Source of the DNA: Climacium dendroides
Lineage: Eukaryota; Streptophyta; Bryopsida; Hypnales; Climaciaceae
DNA length: 64,000 nt
NCBI GenBank assembly: GCA_950106755.1
Contig: OX467088.1
Location: 18,026,001 to 18,090,000, forward strand
Direction of reading: 5' to 3'
The notes below the pieces were generated by a model, which saw only the letters and a program-made list of their open reading frames with translations, ran no database searches and had not been told where the DNA came from. Both the position numbers and the translations under genes were made by a program. Of the stretch, positions 48,189 to 59,763 are shown one piece after another (position 1 is the first letter of the stretch; each line of letters starts with the position of its first letter).

Positions 48189-48621
48189 CCTTCACTTCAA
48201 CTTAAATATCCTAACCTACTTATTCTTGTTGAAATTGCTAGAATTCAATGTGTTAGTACTGCCACATGTGAAAGGGGTTTTTCTGTCCAAAATTCTATCA
48301 AGTCTAAGGTAAAGAATCATTTGAAAACTAAACATTTTGAAAGTGTCATGCGTATTGCTTTAGAAGGTCCAAATAGTAATAGTGCTAATGCAATTTTACT
48401 TGAGGCCATTGTTTTGTGGAAAAATTCTTGAAAATTTAGGCACTTGTATTCAAGACCAGAATTGTATCTTGCTAGTGTAAGTGAAGGTGAGGCACCACAA
48501 GGTAACATTGATATTGGTGACTTTCAATTTTGATTATTATGATGCATATAGTAGATAGGAGCCCTTCAAAAATATAAAGCCCCATTTTCCTTAAGAATGT
48601 AAGCTTTGTATTTTAGTAAGG

Positions 48622-48682
48622 CTAAGTCTTTGGTCCTCAACCGGTTGAGGAGTTTCCAGGTTCAACTCCTGCCAAAGACATT
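48622..48682 (+). repeat. tRNA-like head, possible SINE fragment
   Basis: tggtcctcaaccggttgagg resembles a Pol III A box with its D-arm hairpin, and ggttcaactcc 27 bp on is a near-perfect B box. gtctttgg and ccaaagac pair as an acceptor-like stem. Box spacing is shorter than in a tRNA gene, and no SINE tail could be confirmed. Confidence 0.5.
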
Positions 48683-48689
48683 TCTATTT

Positions 48690-51113
48690 TGATAAGGTTT
48701 ATGCATATACATGTATAAATTTTTTTTAAAAAGAAATTTTAGGTATTGGCCGGTTTAAGTTAGTTATGAAAGGAAATTTAGCTGATTCATTGGCTATACA
48801 AGAAGATAACTAGCTGATTCATGTATAAAAGGAGAGGAATATTAGCCGGTTCAAATTTACTACCAAAAGAAAATGACTGCTGCTATTAGATGGAAGAAGA
48901 CAAGAACCGAACAAAATCAAGACTTGGCTGGACCTATTCTTCACTAGTCAGCTTTTGACCTAAATTTTCAAAATATTTCCCGGACGCTAACCACCAGCAA
49001 AGCCTGCAAAATTTGAACCTCCAACGAAGTTTGTAAAGTCAACCTCTGCAAAAAAACCAAAACCCAGCCCTCCAAATGCTCCAAAGCAACCTAGAAAACG
49101 AGACTATCCATGCAAGAAATGAAAGCAATGCCTCTAAGGAGATGAGGTTCTCAAATGAACATATATAGGACTTACAACTATGTCTTCCATTGTAGTTAAG
49201 TGTTGGACAAGACAACCTCACAAATATATATTCTTGTTTTACAAGACGCAGACTATTTCTAATAGCATCCTTTTGGACATTAGGACGTCTATGCGTTAGT
49301 TGTTGTAGGAGACATCCATGTTTTTCTCCTAACTAGTACATGGTGAAATTCAAGTTCCACTACGTATTCATATTTTGCTCTCTTCATGCCTACCTAACAA
49401 GGTACATCAACCTCCTATAGGAAAATTCTTGATATTATAATGGATTTTCAATATATGATTATGCAACTCCTATACTACCTTTTTATGACAAAGTTGAGTT
49501 CCTTTTTAGATTCATGTCATATACTAGGATTCCTTATTCTAAAATGTGGATAGATTGAATCAACTTGTAGTAAATTGCATCATCTTCTTGAGCAAACATC
49601 CATTATGTACTCTTAGGCCTTCGGCACAAGTCACCTTAAAGTGACATTCACAATATCTCGATGGTTGTCTTGAATATTGCCAACGTGTCTTATTTATATC
49701 TACACAAGTGTTTAGCATTTCATATGCACGTTCTTACGGACATCAATTGCCACACACTCCAATCCTAGAGAATATGATACAATCCTAAAATGAGTCTTCA
49801 TAAATTCCATCCATGATATATATTGCCATTGAACTTGAATATTCAGACATCATAGTGGACAAAAGGTTGTGCACCTTGTCACAAAGACTGGACATACAAT
49901 AATTGTCTAGGCTGACAGATAATACAACGCTTCATCCATTGGCATTTATGTCCACGGAGACATTTTAAACGTGCATAGTGTCATTCGACATGCTGCAAAA
50001 AATGTTTACCAATACGTGCATTTGTAGTTTACAACGCACCCTACTAGTGAAATAGTCTAAGTTAACGTTATGCAAAACATCCCTATATACAATACAAAAT
50101 TTGTTTGGTGCTTGTCAAAAGAAGCATCACTACGATACAGACGTCTTAAATGATGTTGCATGCTCTAAATTGCTTGTAAGTGCTAACACTACACATAATG
50201 AACTCAACATCAAACGCAACATGTCGTTCACTCTTTTGATGTTTTGTCAAACATGATGATGTCTTCAATGACATCTCGTTAGATATTTCTAAAATTGCAG
50301 CTGGCCTTCTAGATTGTCAATAGCAAACTGCCACATTACCTCCCTACATGCCATATCATCCTATTTCCTTTATCATGTCAAATTACACATGAATGGACAA
50401 GTCACTAGCAAAGCGGATGAAAAAGTTTCCCACGTAGCTTCCATGCCCCTAAAAATGCTCACATGGCACCTAGGTGGCTAACACATGGCCAACTTCTAAG
50501 CCACAGTTGCCCCATGTTTTTTTCAAATGTCTACGTGAAAACACTAGGATGTTTGCTGTTTTTTTTATGTTTTTGTCATGTCTCAAACAACGCAAAATTT
50601 TAGATGTCTACGTAGACATTATAAGACATCATTTATAACACCACAATACAGAATTCCACGGTTTAAAAAAACATTGTTTTCTTCTATTGTTTTGGCTTTC
50701 CTCCAACTAGAGATTATTTTTGGCCACAACATCTCTAAATAAAGGAAGAGTGACCTTTTACAAGGTGGATTAAAAGCAAAATTGGAATATTTTGTTGTCC
50801 AAACTTAGATAGGATGCATCAACAACAAACAAATAGCTATAGTGTTTAGTCTTGTATCTAGTGAATTCCAAATTTGGAATCAATTAGCCCAAAAACTTAA
50901 TTAGGAAGGCTAACTTGTCTATTAGTTTATAGAAAAGACAATGACTCAAGTTATATTGAGAATAGGTTGATCAAGTTTAGAGAAGACTTTGCGAATAATC
51001 TAGTCATACAATTCTTCTAAAACACAATTAGCGCCCTTGCCTTTGATTTGAAGAGGTTCGAATGGACAAGGGATTGTATCTTGCTTGAGGAAAGTAGTCA
51101 ACTAGACCAAACA
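48690..51113. other. 2.4 kb without a recognised gene
   Basis: AT-rich to moderately mixed. No ORF above background, no transposon termini and no tandem arrays noticed. Confidence 0.45.
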
Positions 51114-51273
51114 CACTACAAGGGAATGCTGTCATTTTCTGTCAATTCAGACGTTTTTTCTATCAATTTTTTGTCAATTTGGACTTTTTTCTGTCAATCC
51201 GAACATTTTTCTATCAATTTGGACATTGTCTGTTAATAGGATGTGTCAATTTGGACAATATTTTCTTGTAGTG
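51114..51273 (+). mobile_element. Short CACTA MITE copy 18
   Basis: 160 bp, TSD ACA, left end CACTACAAGGGAATG. A shorter, less palindromic subtype made of ctgtcaatt and ggacat phrases. Confidence 0.9.
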
Positions 51274-51403
51274 ACATTACTAAGAGACATATATTTGCCA
51301 CATAATATTGTTGTGGGCAGGTCAAACCTAGTACTTTCATCCCATTCAAACTCAATTGGGATGCTATGGGAGACAAAGAACTTGCTTGGAATAGAATCCA
51401 TAT

Positions 51404-51574
51404 CACTACAAGGGAGTAGTGTCAATTCGGACATTTTTTTGTCAATTTTTTGTTAATTTGAACATTATTTTGTTAATTTTCTATCAATTCAAACATTTTT
51501 TTGACAAAATTTTGCCAATTCGGACATTTTGGTCAATTAGGACGTGTCAATTTGGACATTGTTTTCTTGTAGTC
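51404..51574 (+). mobile_element. Short CACTA MITE copy 19
   Basis: 171 bp, TSD TAT, left end CACTACAAGGGAGTAG and right end TTGTAGTC. Same short subtype as copy 18, 130 bp away. Confidence 0.88.
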
Positions 51575-51825
51575 TATTTAATATGACAATTGTGTGGTTT
51601 AAGGCAATTGCAATGAATATTTCAGATGGACCTGTAGATGGAGAATTTTTTGCAAAGAATAGACAAATTTTGTTTCATGTATAAACCGGATCATCATGAA
51701 TCCATCCATTACAAAGCTATGAAGCATGTTTGTGACTCTAGATTTGCTCCAATTGATTTCTATACCATTTCATTGATCAAAATATGTCAACATGACCAAA
51801 GGCTCCTTGATTGGTCCCAAGCATT

Positions 51826-52040
51826 CACTACAAGAGAAAGTCATCCTAATTGACAGAAATCAGCCCCTCCTAATCTACAGAAATTTGACAAGTTTCTGTC
51901 AATTAGGACAAAAAACTGTCCGAATTGACAGAAAATTGTCCGAATTGACAATAACCTGTCAATTTTCTGTAGATTAGGAGGGGCTGATTTCTATCATTTT
52001 GGACCTGTTTCTGTCAATTCGGACATGTTTTCTTGTAGTG
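51826..52040 (-). mobile_element. CACTA MITE copy 20
   Basis: 215 bp, TSD ATT, GAGGGGCTG-core subtype. Confidence 0.95.
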
Positions 52041-52109
52041 ATTCTTCTCTAGTTCAATCTCTAAGCAATTTGTGTCTATTAAGAGGATCTAGAGCATTTG
52101 GAATTTGGA

Positions 52110-52312
52110 CACTACAAGAAAACCTGTCCAAATTGACAGAAATTGGTTCTAATTGATAGAAATCAGCTAGTCCTAATTAGATAATCTACAGAAAATTGAC
52201 AGGTTTTTGTCAATTCGGACAATTTTTTGTCCACAGTGACAAAAACCTGTCAATTTTCTATAGATTAGGACTAGCTGATTTCTGTCAATTAGAACTAGTT
52301 TCTCTTGTAGTG
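52110..52312 (+). mobile_element. CACTA MITE copy 21
   Basis: 203 bp, TSD GGA, ctagtcc-core subtype, with a small insertion (attagata) and a deletion in the middle. Confidence 0.93.
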
Positions 52313-52493
52313 GGACCATGCAAATGTGCTAGCTTCAATAATTCCCACTTCTTATTACACAACATTGGAATCTACATTTGTTTGCAGTGTTCTTAATATG
52401 CAATTGTTCTATTGATTTTTTGAGAGACATTAATGGAGATAATTGGTTTGATATATTTCTTTAACCCTTGAAGGACAAAGGCACATTTTAGAT

Positions 52494-52708
52494 CACTACA
52501 AGAGAAACGTGTCCTAAATGACAAAAATCAGCCCCTCCTAAATGACAGAAATTTGACAAGTTTCTGTCAATTAGGACAAAAAACTGTCCGAATTGACAGA
52601 AAATTGTCCAAATTGACAAAAAACTGTCAATTTTCAGTCAATTAGGAGGGGTTGATTTTTGTCATTTAGGACCAATTTCTGTCATTTTGGACATGTTTTC
52701 TTGTAGTA
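52494..52708 (-). mobile_element. CACTA MITE copy 22
   Basis: 215 bp, TSD GAT, right end TTGTAGTA. Nearly identical to copies 15 and 27. Confidence 0.94.
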
Positions 52709-53239
52709 GATAGAAATTGTTATAAGCTACTTCTTTTTAGGGTGTTAATTGAAAAGAAATTAAAAAAAGAAAAAAAATTTAACCATACAAATTTGTACTA
52801 TGCTATGGTGGGAATGCATAAATGACATTTAAGAAACTTTGACCTTACAAATTGTATTTGAAGTTTGAAGAAAATATTTTCTTTCAACCTTATCATACCT
52901 AAACCCTAAATCCTAAACCCTAAACTTTGACTCCTTTTAAAGTGCAATTTTTGCAAGGTACATTTTGGGCAAAAATTGTCATAAACTATCATTTTTTAGG
53001 GTAGTGAGAAAAATATGAAAAAAAAATTCTTTTTGAAATTCAATTGTACAAATTTGTACTACACTACAATGGAAATGTTTCGAAAACAATAATTTTTAAA
53101 ACCTTGCTTGTACAAAATGAAAGATTATAATGTTTGGAGTTGAAAGAAACAATTTTCTTCCAACTTTGCTCAAGAGGGTCAGCAAACTTTAACTCTTCCT
53201 AAAGAGAGATATTTGTAGTATACAATATTTATTTTGTCA
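52709..53239. other. AT-rich spacer with telomere-like tract
   Basis: Only the CCTAAAC tract at 52898-52926 stands out. Confidence 0.5.
52898..52926. repeat. Interstitial telomere-like CCTAAAC repeats
   Basis: About four units of cctaaac, one with a substitution (cctaaat), similar to the tract at 26.9 kb. Confidence 0.8.
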
Positions 53240-53454
53240 CACTACAAGAAAACATGTCCGAAATGACAGAAATTGGTCCTAAATGACAAAAATCAACCCC
53301 TCCTAATTGACTGAAAATTGACAGTTTTTTGTCAATTTGGACAATTTTCTGTCAATTCGGACAGTTTTTTGTCCTAATTGACAGAAACTTGTCAAATTTC
53401 TGTCATTTAGGAGGGGCTGATTTTTGTCATTTAGGACACGTTTCTCTTGTAGTG
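53240..53454 (+). mobile_element. CACTA MITE copy 23
   Basis: 215 bp, TSD TCA, gactgaaaat-core subtype. Confidence 0.95.
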
Positions 53455-53874
53455 TCATTTGCATCCTATATCATAATAGTTACATACCTGCCCAAATTTG
53501 AAATGTAGAGGAAGAGTTTTGCACATGCTACGTAAGTACCTTAAGTTCCCAAGAAGTTCAAGACATCACAACTTTTGATCTGAGGCCTCAAAGCAACCAA
53601 TTATAAACAAAATTGTATTTCCACCAAGTGGACATGTTTACACCTTGTATCAAAATTTTATAAACATTTGACCTAAATTGATTTCATGAGCAACTACCTA
53701 AGATTTTCTTGTGATTGTTGAATGGTCACTAACTTGGTCCATTGAATGATGTGCAATGCCAAAATTTAAATTTGGTCACGAATCATGTCGAATGAATAAT
53801 AATGGATGAAGGAATTGAATGAGAATTTTCATCTAATGGTTTTGGGACAATTCCTTGAATCTATTTGCAATAAG

Positions 53875-54089
53875 CACTATAAGAAAACATGTCCGAAATG
53901 ACAGAAATTGGTCCTAAATGACAGAAATTAGCCCCTCCTAATTGACTGAAAATTGACAGTTTTTTGTCAATTAGGACAATTTTCTGTCAATTCAGATAGT
54001 TTTTTGTCCTAATTGACAGAAACTTGTCAAATTTTTGTCATTTAGGAGGGGCTGATTTTTGTCATTTAGGACACGTTTCTCTTGTAGTA
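53875..54089 (+). mobile_element. CACTA MITE copy 24
   Basis: 215 bp, TSD AAG. Left end CACTATAAG and right end TTGTAGTA are both mutated by one transition. Confidence 0.93.
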
Positions 54090-55199
54090 AAGGTGGCCCT
54101 TGATTTTGTAATCTGACTTTTTTACAAATGAAATGCTTAATCGAAAGATCACAGAGTGGTACAACTCTACTATATTTGGGGTACTTTTGGTTGTGTGTTC
54201 TTGTTCATAATTTCAACCATGAAATTGTCTTTTGTGCAAAAAAATGTTGGGCCTCTAAACATATGAAAGTACATGTGAGCATCTAGTATGCATGGAATTG
54301 ATTGTGGAAAATATGTATTTTTAGATTTGTAGCTTATAATAACTTTGCATGATGCATTTATTTGGAAATAAAAAAAGTGACATGTGAATTGAGAAAGAAT
54401 CTTTATAAATATCTAAAATATTTTTTTCAATGAAAAAAATTGTATAAAAAACAAGTGAACTATTTTTAGATTTTTAAAAATAAAGCAAATAAATATCTCT
54501 TAGAATATATACCTTCAAATAATAAGGTGTAATCCAACCAAACTCAAATTGATTGGATCCTAAAAAATATTCAAATAAATGTGCATGACATTTCTTAAAA
54601 TTCTAGGAATAAATGTTTTAGATGTTTTAGATGTTTTTTTGCAACATCCTCAAACAAATTTAATTTCTAATCTTCCAAATTGGGTGCATAGGAGGACCAA
54701 TTTCTACTTGAAGAAAATGAAGGTTTTGCAACTACAAAGAACAACTAGTTTTTTAGTTGTCTGGGACATTTGTGACTACTACTAATTTGGGGATTTGTAG
54801 TCACTAAGGACAAATTGCTCTTGGTAACATAGTTGCAAAGGACAAGGGGTTTGTTTCTCATCCATTAGCCTAGTTGGAACTCATCAACCAATTCTAACTT
54901 GGTTGCCTATGGGGCATTTACTGCCATGTAGATTTTGTAGATTTTGAAACTTTAGATCTAGTTTTCTTTTATATTTCAGAAGTTCAAATATTGGTATTTA
55001 ATAGATTTCACTTGTTTAGAAAACATTACAATTTATAGATTTTAAACATTTTAAAAAATCTATAAAATGTACAAATTTAATATTCTATTAATAGAATTTT
55101 TGACATAAGAGTACAACAATTTATAAGTCTTATATATTATTACTTGTAGAAATATAAGTTGGATAGGATTTTAAAACTTTTGTGTACATATTTGTAACT
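54090..55199. other. AT-rich spacer, nothing recognised
   Basis: No coding or repeat signal. Confidence 0.45.
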
Positions 55200-56298
55200 T
55201 TTTGGTATGTGTTTGTATGATTTTGTGATGTTTAATTACCAATTCGGTTGTTTTTGTATGTATTTTGAGCCAAGTTAGGAGGCTGTTTGGAGTAGATTTA
55301 TAAGATGTCAAATCCAATTTGGAAGTATAGTGTTATGATAGTGGAAGTTTAAGTGAGCTGATTTGGATTTTGGGTGAGGTTCTGATCAAAATCCAATTTG
55401 TGTAAGACTTTATGTCAATGATCAATGGTGACTGAACCAATTGGGAATTAAAGCCTAGTTGAGTAAGTTTCCAAGTTGGAGTTAGGTGGGGTAAGTCCAT
55501 GTTGGAGGATGAAGTATGTTGTATTCAAGTTGGAGACTGACTGTATGTAAAGTGTGCGGTTCCAATTAGGTGGTTTTATTTTGCAGTTGGTGGGTTAGTC
55601 AGGCAGTTTAGGAACTGCCATTTTGGTTTCCATTTAGTCGTCTTTCCCGATTAGGAGTGCACCCAGTGTTGAGAGAGTCCGCTGTGAGTCCCAACCGAAT
55701 TGTGCTGTGCATTTTCATTCGTGTGTGTATGTCGTTGTAGGCAAGCAGGTGCTTAAATTTCTGTTTGAATGTGTGGAATTGAGCTTGTGTGTTTTCCAGT
55801 TGAGAAAATGTCTGTGATTATGTCTGTGTAAGTCCAAGTTGGAAGATGCAGATGAAGGCCAGGCCTGGTGCTTCTCGTGGAAAGAAGAGAAAGAAGATCT
55901 AATTTGGAAATTTGCAGTGAAGCTGTGGAGTTTTATGAGCTGAGAGTTAGATTTTATACCAAATGGGAATTTTGTAAATGCCAAGGCTTTAAGTGTATTA
56001 CGTGGGTATGATTAATTCTCAATTTGGAGTTGCGCTGAGTAAATCAATGTGTGGAGCGGTCTGTGGTGAACACAGGGATTAAGGTGAAGATGGAAGTTAT
56101 CCAAGTTGGTGAAGAAGTGACTTCCAACTTGATGAAGATAGTTGAGGAATCAGAATGAAGGACAGTAAAATTGTAGAATCTTAAGTCCTAGTGGGAGAGA
56201 TTTAAAAAATAAATAAAAATACTTATATGTTAACGGTGATTTATTCACCAACTCGGATTTATAAATTGAAGGTTTAATCCAATTGGTGTTGGTGCTTG

Positions 56299-56513
56299 CA
56301 CTACAAGAGAAACGCGTCCTAATTGACAAAAATCAGCCCCTCCTAATCTACAGAAAATTGACAGATTTTTGTCAATTAGGACAAAAAACTGTCCGAAATG
56401 ACAGAAAATTGTCCTAATTGACAAAAATCTGTCAATTTTCTGTAGATTAGGAGGGGCTGATTTTTGTCAATTAGGACGAATTTCTGTCATTTTGGACAGG
56501 TTTTCTTGTAGTG
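56299..56513 (-). mobile_element. CACTA MITE copy 25
   Basis: 215 bp, TSD TTG, almost identical to copies 1 and 3. Confidence 0.96.
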
Positions 56514-57120
56514 TTGTGGTTGAGATTATGTGTTGGGAGTCTGAGTTGGTATGAATGCAAGTCCAAATTGTTTGTGTTACGGAATGGTATGTTGTGTGAA
56601 TGAATGCTAAATGATGAATTAGTAGAGTCTAATAGGATGTGTGCATCTTGATGGATTTCCAATTTGGTCTGTGAGTCTAAGTTTATTGTGTTGAGTTACC
56701 AAGTCGGAAGGCTGTATGACAGTGTGGTCCAATTTGATTTTATGCTGTATGGACTGTATCAGATCCAATTCAGAGCCAGAATTACAATGACTGAGAATTA
56801 TTTTGAATGGAATACAATTTGGTAGTTTGAGAGTGTGTAATTGTGAAAAAGCAAGAAGATATTTCACGGGTGATTTAAGCAAGGGAAAAGTATAAAAATG
56901 GAGAGTAAGAAATTGCCCAAGTCGAGTAGAAAGGAGTGTAAATTCTGCCAGTGTAAAGGTCACATTAGGAGAGTGTGTGAGAAGGAGATAAAAGAATCCA
57001 AGTTGGAAATTATGGTTGTACCCAAAGCTGGAGACAAAGACCAACTGGGAAGTGACATGTCCTAATTGAAGCAAGACTGGGAGCTGCAGCAAACCGAATT
57101 GGGAGTTCGAGGTTGGACCT

Positions 57121-57266
57121 GTGCTTGACGAATCGAATTTGATTAAAGATAAAGATCCAAGATTGAAGATTAAAGATCAAAAAGATTTGGGGTGTGCTTG
57201 ACGAATCCAATTTGATTAAAGATAAAGATTCAAGATTGAAGATTAAAGATCAAAAAGATTTGGGGT
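57121..57266. repeat. 73-bp tandem duplication
   Basis: Two units beginning gtgcttgacgaatc at 57121 and 57194, differing at only two or three positions. Confidence 0.92.
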
Positions 57267-57575
57267 GATACTTGACCTTGGTGGTTGATAAGAGGGGAGT
57301 GAAATGAATTAAATAATTAATTGTGCAAATTGCGAGAAATTAACTTGATGCTAGTTGGAAGTATGTTTCTTCTTGTATGTTTTATTCTCTAATTAGTTGT
57401 CTTATTGTCGTTGTAAAAGTAATCCTATTAAAATTGCCTCCCTAGGAACAAACTTTACTATTAGTTTAGATATTTTCAAATAGGATCTAAACGTATCTAC
57501 ATTACTCTTAACAATTGATATGGTACAACTAGTATTAGACAGTTAAAAAAACCGTAGTCATTGTACAATGGGGTT

Positions 57576-57789
57576 CACTACAAGAGAAACGCGTCCGAAA
57601 TGACAAAAATCAGCCCCTCCTAATCTACAGAAATTTGACGAATTTCAGTCAATTAGGACAAAAACTGTCCGAATTGACAGAAAATTGTCTAAATTGACAA
57701 AAAACTGTCAATTTTCTGTAGATTAGGAGGGGCTGATTTCTGTCATTTCGGACCAGTTTTTGTCATTTCGGACAGGTTTTCTTGTAGTG
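57576..57789 (-). mobile_element. CACTA MITE copy 26 (in mariner left end)
   Basis: 214 bp, TSD GTT (57573-57575 and 57790-57792). Inserted 10 bp inside the mariner terminus, which would have disabled the element end. Confidence 0.96.
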
Positions 57790-58531
57790 GTTCCAATCAA
57801 AATAGCGTTTTTGAAATTGTATTGAAGGAAATTTTAGTGCTGCCAACTTTGATAGCCTCCCAAAAGCTGAAAAATTGGTATTTTACCACGAAAATTTTAC
57901 CACAGCATCAAATTTATGTTAATAACAAGTGTACCAAATTTCAAGGCCAATAAATTCACCAATAAAAAAGTATTCAAATTCTACCTACATCACTACACGG
58001 GTAGTTGTGGAAAATTTTTCACTACTACCAACTTTGAAAGCCTCCCAAGGATTGAAAAAAAAATTTGCCATGAATTTTTGGAATGGCAAGTACTCTATTT
58101 TAATAACATATGTTCCAAATTTCAAGGCCAAAAAATCAATACAAAAAAGATATTCTCAATCTACCAACATGTGTTGTTTTGAGAAACAATTGTAGAAACC
58201 ATTTCGCTATTGCAAACTTTGACACCCTCCCAAGGGTTGAGAAATTGTCTATTTACCATGAAGTTATTTTCACACAATCCTCTATATATTGATAACATGT
58301 AAGCCAAATTTTAAGGACAAAAAAGTCTTACAAAAAAAGATATTCAAAATCTACCAACATGGGTAGCTTTGAGAAACCATTTCTCTATTGCCAACTTTGA
58401 CACCCTCCCAAGGGTTGGGATTTTTTTTATTTACCATGAAAGTTTTGTCACAATATCTTCTTTATGTTAATGACATGTGTACCAAATTTCAAGGACAAAA
58501 TATCTATACAAAAAAAGATACTCACAATCTA

Positions 58532-59763
58532 CTAACGTGTATGTCCTTCATTTGCTTCAATCACTACTTGTAACCTAGAAGGCATAGAATGACATAATTG
58601 GAGGAGCTTTGTACTACTAATTAACCTCCACTCTCTTTCAATAACTATATTCAAGTCATCTAAGTTTTAGGGTATATTGGGTCATGCTGCATTGCATCTT
58701 TCAAAATTTTCTAAAGGTTCTCAATTGGATTGAGATTGGAAGAGTTTGCAAGCCAATCAAACTTCTCCAAAAGGTGTGTTTGTCTTCATTATTCACATAC
58801 TTTGCTACGATGAACAAGTGTGCCATCTTCCATGAGCAATCCCAAAGGAACTCTATCCATAAAATGAAGCAACTCGCCATTGTAGACCACTCACCACTTC
58901 AACAAAATCCTTAGCAAAGCGCCAATGATTCAGCATAAAAACAAGTTGTGACTTTTGCCCTCCAACAAATGTTCCCCAAATCATCAAAGAAGTTCTTCCA
59001 CTCTTAAAAGTTGGAACTATACAATTTGAAGCATAGCGCTCATATGCAGTTTTCTAAACATGAATTTGTCTAGAATTTTTTCCAACTTCAAAAGTAGACT
59101 CATCTATCCAAACAACTTGCTCCTATTCTTCTACACTCCACCTACAATACTTATGAGCAGAAGCCAATCGTTGAGACATGTGACAAGGTGTCAAAAAATG
59201 TTTTTTGACTGCACTTTGACTGTAAACACTACAAGAGAAACGTGTCCTAAATGACAAAAATCAGCCCCTCCTAAATGACAGAAATTTGACAAGTTTCTGT
59301 CAATTAGGACAAAAAACTGTCCGAATTGACAGAAAATTGTCCAAATTGACAAAAAACTGTCAATTTTCAGTCAATTAGGAGGGGCTGATTTTTGTCATTT
59401 AGGACCAATTTCTGTCATTTCGGACATGTTTTCTTGTAGTGAAATGTCATTCCCATGTAAAGCCCTTCAAATAGTTTTTCTAGACACTTGAATATGACAC
59501 ATATTAGTAATCTCTAAGAGCATTAAGCAACAATTAGCTTGTGAGACATGTATAATAGCACGAACATCTCTATCACTAAGTTATTTAGCATGATTTCTAC
59601 CACAAGGTTTGCTTTTGTAGGTTCCATCTTCTCGAAATTTCTTCACCAACCTTTAAACTATTCTAACATGAACTTCAACAATAGTTGCAATGTCAACTCT
59701 TGTCTTCCCTGCCTCACTCAAATCTACAATGCGAGCACGAGTTTCATCTGAAATAGCCATCAT
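58532..59763 (-). pseudogene. Tc1/mariner transposase pseudogene
   Basis: Starts at ATG 59763 with a helix-turn-helix region (ISDETRARIVDLSEAGKTR, then VKKFREDGTY). After the MITE at 59227-59441 it continues with VVWIDESTFEVGKNSR (first Asp of the DDE triad) and SLMIWGTFVGG, then, in a shifted frame, LMEDG and HRSKVCE, then NPIENL. It ends with VVIEANEGHTR at 58532. Several in-frame stops and two compensating frameshifts break it. The SPD of the usual SPDLNPIEN motif is altered here. With MITE and TSD removed the span is 338 codons, the normal size for Tc1/mariner. Clearly inactive, and more decayed than the hAT gene. Confidence 0.85.
59227..59441 (-). mobile_element. CACTA MITE copy 27 (in mariner transposase)
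   Basis: 215 bp, TSD AAA (59224-59226 and 59442-59444), gactgaaaat-core subtype. Confidence 0.96.

Larger units (their letters stand above)
45857..48533 (+). pseudogene. hAT-superfamily transposase gene, near-intact, two MITEs inserted
   Basis: ATG 45857 (MAKRQR) begins a frame that continues after MITE 45877-46091, passes TAG 47824-47826, crosses MITE 47974-48188 and ends at TGA 48531-48533, or earlier at TGA 48429. Without the MITEs it is 747 codons with no frameshift. Domains: a TTF-type BED-like zinc finger (FCKTCREKGGK, then DHARSDEHRR), a DUF4371/RNase H-like core with IMIDESTD, LRSDGASVMVGS and HCIAHRTNLA, and a C-terminal hAT dimerisation segment (STATCERGFS, catalytic Glu region). 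This is the type related to ZMYM and P52rIPK-like transposases. hAT terminal repeats and the 8-bp duplication were not found. Apart from one or two stops the gene is fresh, so it decayed recently, probably when the MITEs inserted. Confidence 0.88.
55200..57270. repeat. CCAA-N-TTGG-rich non-coding element, LTR-like
   Basis: About 2 kb in which quasi-palindromes such as ccaatttgga, ccaagttgga and ccaattgggaa recur more than 20 times. A MITE (56299-56513) sits inside it. No coding content is seen. The repeated short motif recalls the CCGG-rich family 1 regions and suggests a retroelement LTR, but borders were not found. Confidence 0.45.
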
